DNA of 64,000 nt, from the NCBI GenBank assembly GCA_021234155.1, contig JAJEKV010000649.1, positions 62,001 through 126,000 of the forward strand, given 5' to 3'. The notes below the pieces were generated by a model that worked only from the letters and a program-made list of their open reading frames with translations, made no database searches and was not told the DNA's origin. The DNA is from Isoetes taiwanensis (taxonomy: Eukaryota; Streptophyta; Lycopodiopsida; Isoetales; Isoetaceae). Shown here piece by piece: positions 56,807 through 64,000 of the stretch. The position numbers and the translations under genes are program-made. The stretch's first letter is position 1. Every line of letters begins with the position of its first letter.

Positions 56807-57744
56807 ACGAGGCATATTTATATTAATAGAGGCAAATTACAAAATGTGAGCCGTGCTCACTTACTTCCGCTATGAGCAGAGCTCTATTTACAAAATGGGC
56901 AGAGCCCTAGATACTACATCCTAAGTCAGAAACCCCTCTACTCCGGGTTGGGAGCAGAGGTTATGCGGAGGATATGGTAGTAGTTCTGCTCCGGATCCCA
57001 GCGCCGATGCACCACCACCTCCATGGGGTTTGTCAGAGGGTCGAGATGCTCAGCCATCCCACTGCACTAGCTATCCATAGGGATGCCACGGTTGTGGCAT
57101 TTCCACAGGTCCAAACAGTTCATCTTACAAGTGATCCATTCCTGGCAATTGCTCGGCATAGTGCAGTTCTCGTTCAAACCAGCCACTGCCATGCTCATCG
57201 TCGCCAAGGGTGTCTCCGCTTCGCCCACTGCTCGTCTTATATAGCCCAACCGACGGGACTCCTGTTGACGTGGACCAATCAGAAAAATCGCCGACGTGGT
57301 TGCAATGCAAGACTGTTTCTACTTTGGGAATCTTTTCTCCCGCCGCATATCTAGCCATGGTACCTTCTGACACCTTCGTTTTAATGATATCCCACTTCGA
57401 GTTGCCAGCATTAAATGACATTCCTTCTTTTCACGCCCGTCGCACATTAAGATGTACCTTCGCCAGTTGTTACATCCGAGTTTCAATTACGTCTCATCTC
57501 TGCCGTTCATTGCTTCTCCCTTAACAGTTTGGGGACTTAGCCAAATTTTTGCCTCTCAATCGCCTCCTTCGCATCTATCGCTACCTGGCATCATCAACAG
57601 TCGCCGTTTCATTCTCCTCATGCCCTTTCGCCCAACACTTGTGCGCCCTAAACACCTTTTCGTCCATCTTCGCTTTCGTCTTCCGCTCTCCGCCTTCCGG
57701 CTTCTCAAGACAGTCCTTCCTATTCCTTTCTGACGCTCTTTGCC
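56807..57744. other. Spacer between integrase and extra ORF; possible antisense ORF
   Basis: About 940 bp within the gypsy element. A TATA-like CTTATATAGCCC at about 57236 could drive the downstream ORF. On the minus strand a 98-codon frame (57125-57421) has protein-like composition but no recognised motif. Some plant Ty3 elements carry antisense ORFs in this position. Nothing here is certain. Confidence 0.35.
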
Positions 57745-60288
57745 ATGGCCACTGCACCCAAATTTCCTCAACTCCAGGCTTCTGCTCCAAGGGATCCGGC
57801 TCTCTTTGAGTCTGTGACCTTCTCGACACCCACCTTTCGAGAAGCTCTAGTCGGTCCGAGTCCTGAAGTGGCAGAACGCCAGGGACTTTATGAATTCTCT
57901 CAACAGGACCTTCCCGCACCAAATCCAGAGCAATTGAAGCAGTTTGTCGCTAATATCGTCAACAGCCCGGAAGAATACGCTACCACGATGGATGGCACCA
58001 CTATTTTGCTTACTCAGCCCCTGATTTCTGAGGTATTTCACATTCCTCTGAAAAAACCTTCTTTATCTTGGGCTGCCTTACAGGACTTGGATGTCACTCA
58101 GTTTGGCGATGTTCCTTATCAAGCAAACATGCATCGCCTCACCAATATTGCCAAGTCCCACGACACTTTTGTCAAGTTTTTGTAGCGAAAATTGCTTGGG
58201 TATTCCATCAAGAACACCCACATCAATAAACAGTTCTACAATGTTGTTATCACGGCCATCCGCTCCACTCACCATATTGATTGGCCACAAATGATGTTCT
58301 TCCGACTTCTTCATGAAGTCGATCGAATCCGGGCCGCCCCATCTTCTGGCTTTGAAAGCCTCCGTGGGTGCCCATCTTCAAGCCCTCATCCGTCATTACC
58401 TTCCCATCCAGAGGTCACCTTCTGCTTCTCATGCCTCCACTCATCAGTCCTTTCATTCACTTCCTCAAAACCAACAGGTTGAAACTTCACGCCCCTCTTC
58501 TCCTGGTCATCTTCAACGCAACACTACGCATGTCACTGTCTCTTCTTCCTCCACGGAATCCATGCCCTCCACTTCTCATCATGTCTCTTAGACGTCACAA
58601 ACACGGCAACAACAGGGCCCTGCACCTCCACATCCTCGCCAGCTTCTGTATCAATACCAGCAGGATGTTCAAGCTTTTGTCCTCAAGTTACAAGAATCCC
58701 AGGAAGTCCTCATGAATGGTGTTCAAGCGTCCCTGGAGGCCTCGAACGCGGTTCACAGAGACCTTCAAGCTGCCAACACGCAGGTTCAAACCCTGGAAGA
58801 CAAACTTCAAGAAAAGCACGAGGCTCTTTTACAGGCACGTGAGGATCTCAAGAATGCACATGATCAGACCAGCCTGCTTGCTGATCAACAGGCTCAGTTA
58901 CAAACCACCATTCAGGAATTACTGGAGCACGTCAAGGCCAAGGATAGCCTACTGGGCGACAAGGACAAAGACCTTGCCAAACTTAACACCTTGTATACTG
59001 AGCTTTCTCAGAGTTACAGCAATCAAGTCCATGACCTTACAGAACGTGATGCTCGAATCGCCTCCTTAGAAGCTCAGCTTTCCACGCTGGCCAATCAGCT
59101 CACGCCTCTCCAGGATCAGCTTACGGAGGCTAAGAAACAGAAGATCATTGATGACGCAGAAATTGCTGCACTTCGACTCCATACTCCTGGGCCATCCTTC
59201 TCACATGGCACGCTCTCTCATAAACGGGCCCGTGATCAGTCACGTCTTCTGCTAGAAAAGGAGAACCGGATCCGCGATCTTGAACATCAGCTCCAGCAAG
59301 CTGTTCAATCTGCCGAAGAGGCCCAAAATAAATAGGAGGGCTATATTGATATTGCTTCACACATCCCTGTGGATTTCTCCACTCCTTCCAGTTATCTGGA
59401 CTATGTGGTTGCCCGACGCCACCTTTTTCTTCTGAAGTGGTACGCGGCAGACGGCCAGATTAATCAACAGCCACTCCGCCGTGCGGATTTTCTAAGGATC
59501 TGGCCGGATCTTTCTGTCGAAGACAAAGGTTTACTTTGTGCCCTTTTGGTTTTTGATCAGATTGACTGTGAAGATCCGGATTTAGTCAAATTCCGAGTTG
59601 TTCAGCCAATGGCCTATGTTTTTCATAACTTCTATCTGGCTGATCTACACGATAAATTCCAAGATGAGATGCTGCTTGGTTGTTATTGCCAACCAACCCG
59701 TATTTCAAGGATCATGATCAGTCTCACGCTTTTGAACAGGAGTACATGCCTGAACTTGCTCATCACTTACCTCTGTGGCAGGCTGAAACATTGGAACAGA
59801 TACGGCGAAATCTAGCACATCCTGAGGATCTTCAGTTTGCCCAAATTTATATGCAGCACTTGGGAGGCTACAATCAACTGCGTGGCCTTCTGGACAGCAA
59901 GACCATTCCAACGGGTTGGGTTAATCCTCCTGTCTACACTCAGCTCTCTGCTTCAGAGTGGGACCAGTGGTGCCGTGCTCTTGATCAAGATCTTGTTCGT
60001 GAATTCAGGGACATGGCTCAGCAGCACACGCCCACGGGCATGGCTCCCTCTCCATATGCTTCATTAGGAGTCCCTCCACGCCCACGGTTTCTCACTTCTG
60101 ACTGGCGTCTTCCGTTTTGGACCAAGGTCTTGGAAGGCCATGCTGGGTGGACTCCTCCTCAAATCTCGGCCGGATCGGCGGATTTGTCGGACGCTCCAAT
60201 TGGGGGATCCACCGCAAATTTCTATATTGCAAATGCGTGGTTGGCAATTGGGGAAAGCATGCTAGTGTACCATCTAAAGTTCTTTTAG
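57745..60288 (+). pseudogene. Extra ORF of the gypsy element: N-domain, coiled coil, C-domain
   Basis: ATG at 57745 in GCCATGGCC context. Segment 1 (to about 58340) is a globular N-domain: LKQFVANIVNSPEEYATTMD, ILLTQPLISEVFHIPLKKPS, and after a TAG at 58183, FYNVVITAIRS and MMFFRLLHEVDRIR. It vaguely resembles the putative plant transposon domains found in Athila/Tat-type elements. After a frameshift comes a Ser/Pro/Gln linker (stop at 58589) and then about 200 residues of strong coiled coil (LQAANTQVQTLEDKLQEKHE, EALLQAREDLKNAHDQ). After a TAG at 59333 there is a C-domain (FSTPSSYLDYVVARRHLFLL, KWYAADGQINQQPLRRADFL), a frameshift near 59680 and HHLPLWQAETLEQIRRNLAH. A protein of roughly 1000 residues is implied. 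Position resembles env-like ORFs, but I see no signal peptide or membrane segment. Confidence 0.6.
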
Positions 60289-60548
60289 GGAGTGCAAAAC
60301 TACCCAGAAAAGTACCCAAATTGGATGGGATATTGCATAAATGGCGTAAGTTTGAGAGTTGATTCATTCATTTTAATCTTTAATAGTATTGTTACCCACT
60401 AATACTATAGATTAACATATTATTGACCTTCAATTCAAAATTTTTAAATTGATTTTAATGGGAAGAAAAAATAGAAAGTACCAATTTTAAAAGTACCCAG
60501 TGTAGGTACTTTTGAGGGTTCCAAAAGTGGTACAACGTAGCATGCTTT
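60217..60548. mobile_element. AT-rich insertion inside the gypsy extra ORF
   Basis: An AT-rich block breaks coding sequence that resumes at about 60545. AAAGCATGCTA-GT-GTACCA (60254) and the complement of TGGTAC-AACG-TAGCATGCTTT (ending 60548) look like short terminal inverted repeats. CACCGC occurs just left (60210-60216) and just right (60549-60554) and could be a target duplication with somewhat wider borders. I take it for a small non-autonomous DNA element, with borders uncertain by about 40 bp. Confidence 0.55.
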
Positions 60549-61184
60549 CACCGCCGGTTCGCCGCCACCTCACCAGACCCTTCAGTTCACCGTCAAGCCG
60601 GCTTCTGTGCTGCTCTCAAGTGCATCCTGGTAAGCTCGTTAAATCGGCAGCGTCCCATCTTTTATTGCAACTCGAATGCCAGCGGCAGTGCCTTCGGCCT
60701 CCAGACCTGCCTTCTCATGGAGTGCCAGTTCGTTCCTTCTGAGGCCCATGCTGCCCTTAAAGACATGGTACGCTCAGGATTTCTTCTTGATGCTCATCCT
60801 GCCCTCGGGCTTAACACTCCAGAAGCTCTTCAAGTACGACAGGATCTCATTGGCAATTATCACAATGGCGCCCGTCCTCATTCCCGTGAGGATCACTTTC
60901 AAACTGCTGGATTCCCGCCATCGGAAACACTTCCTCCTTTTCTTCACTCTGAGTGTCGTTTGGTGGGGGGAAGTGTTAGTTCTGTACATCCTGGTACAGG
61001 ACTATTCATGCATACGACGGACCAAGTCAAGGCCAAGGATCCACGGCCCGGTGCGTGTCGGATCGTCAAAGGCCCCGCTAGAAGACCAAGCGGAACCACG
61101 CGCCATCAAAGGCCACGCCCGGTCAGGCCAAGAGGAGGCGCCAGACAAGTGGACGGCCCCGTCACCACCGCAAGATCGGCGTGA
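60549..61184 (+). pseudogene. Extra ORF, 3' part, running into the LTR
   Basis: Behind the insertion the frame is open for about 210 codons: FHRRFAATSPDPSVHRQAGF, YCNSNASGSAFGLQTCLLME, CQFVPSEAHAALKDMVRSGF, LLDAHPALGLNTPEALQVRQ and ending before the purine tract with FLHSECRLVGG. It continues into the LTR to a TGA at 61184. This is the likely C-terminal part of the protein that starts at 57745. Whether the LTR-encoded tail was ever used is unknown. Confidence 0.5.
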
Positions 61185-61576
61185 TTTCGAGCATTTCTAG
61201 AGGCACCGCCAAAGATTCCTCACCAGAATCGAGGCCTCCTTCCAGGAGTCGGCACCGAAATCAGTCAGAGTGTCTATATTGGGCCAAAGGCCATTGTACT
61301 ATATATATGAGTAGAGCTAGCACATGAGTTTTTTAGATGAGTTTTGAGTCTTGTCTCATTTCAGTTTTCTCTCGATTACGAGAGCTCATGTATTTTCATT
61401 GACATAAAGGAAGTTGTTCTTATTATTGTGATCTCACTGTTCTTTTTCACTTTCTTTTCTCTTTTTCATTGTTCTTTGCAAATCCCGCGTGACATAGCTC
61501 CCGGATTCTCCTGTTAGATCCAAGGGTCCTCACAGAGGGCTGTCTTGCAGGAGTTTCCGAACCCAGACCCCAAACA
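60974..61576 (+). repeat. 3' LTR of the gypsy element
   Basis: 603 bp, TG...CA ends, preceded by a polypurine tract. GTACTATATATATGAGTAG at about 61296 is a plausible TATA box. It reads as U3 (60974 to about 61330), R/U5 with T-rich sequence, and ends AAACA. Its first 65 bp match the 56086 remnant with one substitution (C/T at position 8). Confidence 0.9.
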
Positions 61577-61581
61577 TTGAT

Positions 61582-63890
61582 GCCTCTATTTGTAGTTACC
61601 TTATACTACACACAAAAAATTATGGCTATTTTACACCACATGCAGGAATTGCAGCAAACATTTGTGTTGATTTGGTTAAAGGTAGTTAGGAGTAAAGTGT
61701 TAGGAGTAAAACAGTGCCAGCCTTCTATTATGTTATACTTTCTTTAGCCACGTATGTTATTGTATGTGTTCATGTTAGGATATGTCCCAGACTATTGAAA
61801 ATGGACTATTCTAAAGCAAATTGCATTTTATGTATGGTACAACAACTTCATGGTTGCCAACATCTTCAAGTTAAACTTAAGAAGTTTGCTTTATTTTATA
61901 TTAAATCCTTTACAACCATCACAAATGAAGAAGCTTGCTCTAAACACAGCTAGTGATACCATCACTCATCCTTACACGAATGTATTAAGTTACCATAATC
62001 ATAATAATAACATGAGCCTATGATTTTCGGTAGCAGTGAATTTTTCCGACTTATAAATTGTCTCAAACCCGCTTACTTTGTGGGATACCATTATGATCTA
62101 CATAAGTTAGAGTTTCAATATGTCAAAGGTTTAAGGGAGGAAATGGTATAGAAAGTTTTGGGAGAAAACAGATGGACGAAGCCAACAAAAGAAATGGCGC
62201 AACAGAAGGAGACGGAATAGCTGTTTCTAGCAGATAGAGTTTAGCAGATATAGCGAACAGGAGGAGCCAGATACAGAGATGTCCTTCCAAACAGGTTTTA
62301 CAGAGCCGATTGAAATGACTGAAATGGCTGATTGTGATCAAGGGGGCAGATTACATTCCTTAGGCAGGGTCTGGAATCCTTAGGTCCGTGTTTTAAAGTC
62401 TGATTTTTCCTGAGATTGTTGCTGGCAGACAATTTCTTCTTGTGTTCTTTCTCTTATGGATTTTGCAGGTGCCTATTTTATTTTTTAGTATAGAGCTAAG
62501 GATGTGGGTGAGATGTACAGATGGTGGTGTATAAAAATTGAAGGCTTAGACTTGTGGAAATAAACTGCACAATTCTTGTGTAGTAAAGCCATAGATTTGT
62601 CATAGAAGCTTGGTTCTCTGTCCCAACTTCCTAACATAGCCTATTTCTTGTTGCACGGTGCAAATTTTTGCTTGCAAATTAAGATTTCTTTTGCAGAGCT
62701 GTGAATGGGCTCTTTTTCCTTGTGATTTTGTATGCACATATGCCTCTCTTATAGCAAATTATGTTACCGAGTCGTTTGCTTATTCTCTTAGAGAGTTTAC
62801 TTGTAGGCCAGCATTTAATCGCTCTTGAATTATAGTGTGGAGCTATGTATGCTAGTTTTGGTTCCTGTGCTTGGATATGCTAGCTTATATGAACCGTTCT
62901 TTAACTTATATACTCCAGTTTGCATGCATCAGTACAGGAGTCTATGTAGATTATTTACATCCAATTCTAAATCTATAAACCGAAGCCTTTGTGTTTTTCG
63001 AGCCCAATTTCAAACCTAATATTAGAGTTAGCGTGAAACATCATTTGCGAGGAGGTGGTAAAGGGGTTCATTGTATGTCAGACCACACTCTAGGGCCAAT
63101 TTGGTATCCTTTCGTTTTTTTTTTTTTTTTTTTTCCAGATGAGGCATTGCTGGTGAAGAGATTGCAGCTGTTGATAAGGAGCTTCAGAGATGTCCAACCA
63201 AAGGTTGCTTATGGCTGCCTCCTTGCATATTTTTTCTTGCTTATTTTGCTTATTGAATTTTTTCTGCATATAGCCTTCTTGAATTTTTCTGCTTTGCCTC
63301 TATCTTTTTAACAGCTTCAAGCACACCATTGGGTAAAAGAAGTGATTGGTTCGGCATTATGTCATTAAATGTTGGACATTGGGTCCAACCCCAACAGGTT
63401 TGGGCCATTGCGGCCAAGTCAACATGAAAGCCGCCATATGATGAGTCAGCCAGATTGAATGTTTGTAGCAGCCTTGATTCATCTCCGATTACAGGGGGAG
63501 TTGATAAAGAGAAATGTTCGTGTACAGCTATTTCTTGTAAGATATAATTATGGTCCTAGAGCTTCAGAAATTTGTGCTACAGGTAGTGAACTTTGACTTC
63601 TTCTCATCTTTAGTATTGCGATCGCTACTAGGTAAGGAAAACACACGATTGAGCTAGTGCAAGTTTCTCTTACTTGTAGACACGCTAGTATTTGTTACAA
63701 GAGATAAAAAAGAACAAAAATACAACATAACATGGCATCATCTAGTGCTAGTAGTTCCTTCGTGCTCTAGAATCCCATCAGCTAGTTTATCCAAAGATAG
63801 ATAGGTAGATAAATAAATAAATAAATAGATAAACATTCTAACATCCAATGAGACATGCAAGATTCCAAAAAGATTAATTTCAATAAGCTT
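61582..63890. other. No supported gene
   Basis: AT-rich with short frames. A 19-nt T-run followed by CCAG at about 63118-63140 looks like a splice acceptor, and the following frame reads DEALLVKRLQLLIRSFRDVQ and PK up to AAG|GTTGCT. It is a possible small exon, not assignable. A GATA/AAAT microsatellite lies at about 63797-63833. Confidence 0.4.
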
Positions 63891-63990
63891 AAAATTTCTT
63901 GAGGAAATTTTGAGCTGACTTGGCGGGTCATGAGTCGCGGAGCCGCGAGTGGCGTCGCCACGTCTGCTCAAAATTTCCACAAGAAGTTTT
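63891..63990. repeat. ~48-bp-stem foldback
   Basis: AAAATTTCTTGAGGAAATTT, then TGAGC (63891-63915), pairs with GCTCAAAATTTCCACAAGAA and GTTTT (63966-63990) with two mismatches. The stem continues inward through GACTTGGCG/CGCCACGTC and GTCGCGG/CCGCGAG to a tiny loop. It looks like a compact foldback element or a strong hairpin. The window ends 10 bp later, so context is missing. Confidence 0.7.
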
Positions 63991-64000
63991 ATGCTCACTA

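Larger units (their letters stand above)
56086..61576 (+). mobile_element. Ty3/gypsy LTR retrotransposon, internally deleted
   Basis: TTGAT stands directly before (56081-56085) and after (61577-61581). The 3' LTR runs 60974-61576 (603 bp, TGTTAG...AAACA) and is preceded by the purine tract GGTGGGGGGAAG. The 5' LTR survives only as its first 65 bp (56086-56150, one mismatch to the 3' LTR) and then runs straight into the middle of integrase. The rest of the 5' LTR, primer site, gag, protease, RT, RNase H and the integrase N-terminus are gone. Downstream of integrase lies a long extra ORF. The element cannot move on its own. Confidence 0.92.

Noticed and set aside
57452-57733. 93-codon ORF upstream of the gypsy extra ORF
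   Set aside because: Overlaps other frames, Ser/Leu/Pro-rich chance composition. The GCCATGGCC start at 57745 is far better.

Overview
The window looks like a piece of a large, transposon-rich plant nuclear genome, most likely a homosporous fern. The best clue is an intron-free PLS-type PPR gene (15370-17679, minus). It carries the lysine-rich spacers ending in 'ESLEKG' that I associate with fern PPR proteins. That assignment is from memory and was not searched. The rest is AT-rich sequence, gene relics and many mobile elements of different ages. Nothing is bacterial: there are no operons, Shine-Dalgarno sites or CRISPR.

Probably functional or recently functional genes are few. They are the PPR gene (possibly cut short in its E domain), an F-box gene (42795-44309, plus) and the transposase of a Harbinger element (39112-40650, plus). 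Everything else with recognisable coding character is broken. The gene relics are a ubiquitin-specific protease (26-27.6 kb), an FCP1/NIF-type phosphatase with an internal duplication (21.1-21.5 kb), CXC and SET-start exons of an E(z)-type histone methyltransferase (45.5-46.05 kb), a possible lipase exon (47.1-47.4 kb), a kinase that lost its APE motif (54.1-54.9 kb) and a PPR pseudogene (52.8-53.5 kb).

Mobile elements, left to right: a LINE relic with ORF1 and the endonuclease start (7.7-9.3 kb); one end of a CACTA element with a 101-bp tandem array (9666-10150); a LINE reverse transcriptase relic (22.0-23.1 kb); a MITE with 73-bp terminal inverted repeats (32759-33131); a 5'-truncated LINE with a poly(A) end (33367-35355, minus); a second minus-strand LINE fragment (36.6-37.9 kb); an 828-bp foldback MITE (37881-38708) that directly abuts a 3.9-kb PIF/Harbinger element (38712-42629), the two sharing a TTA target site; a 2.8-kb MULE with 88-bp terminal inverted repeats and a 9-bp target duplication (49811-52620); and a Ty3/gypsy element (56086-61576) with a TTGAT duplication, a large internal deletion and a long extra ORF between integrase and the 3' LTR.

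The most unusual pattern is a dispersed 150-270 bp repeat, here called R1, with four copies (21541, 27876, 47586, 54940), all in the same orientation. Each lies immediately to one side of fragments of a different host gene. In the last case the kinase reading frame begins inside the repeat. A gene-fragment-capturing element is a reasonable hypothesis. Other observations include a miRNA-like hairpin (27655-27729), several foldbacks and minisatellites, and three CAG-to-TAG-type stops in the gypsy extra ORF that fit decay by CHG methylation.
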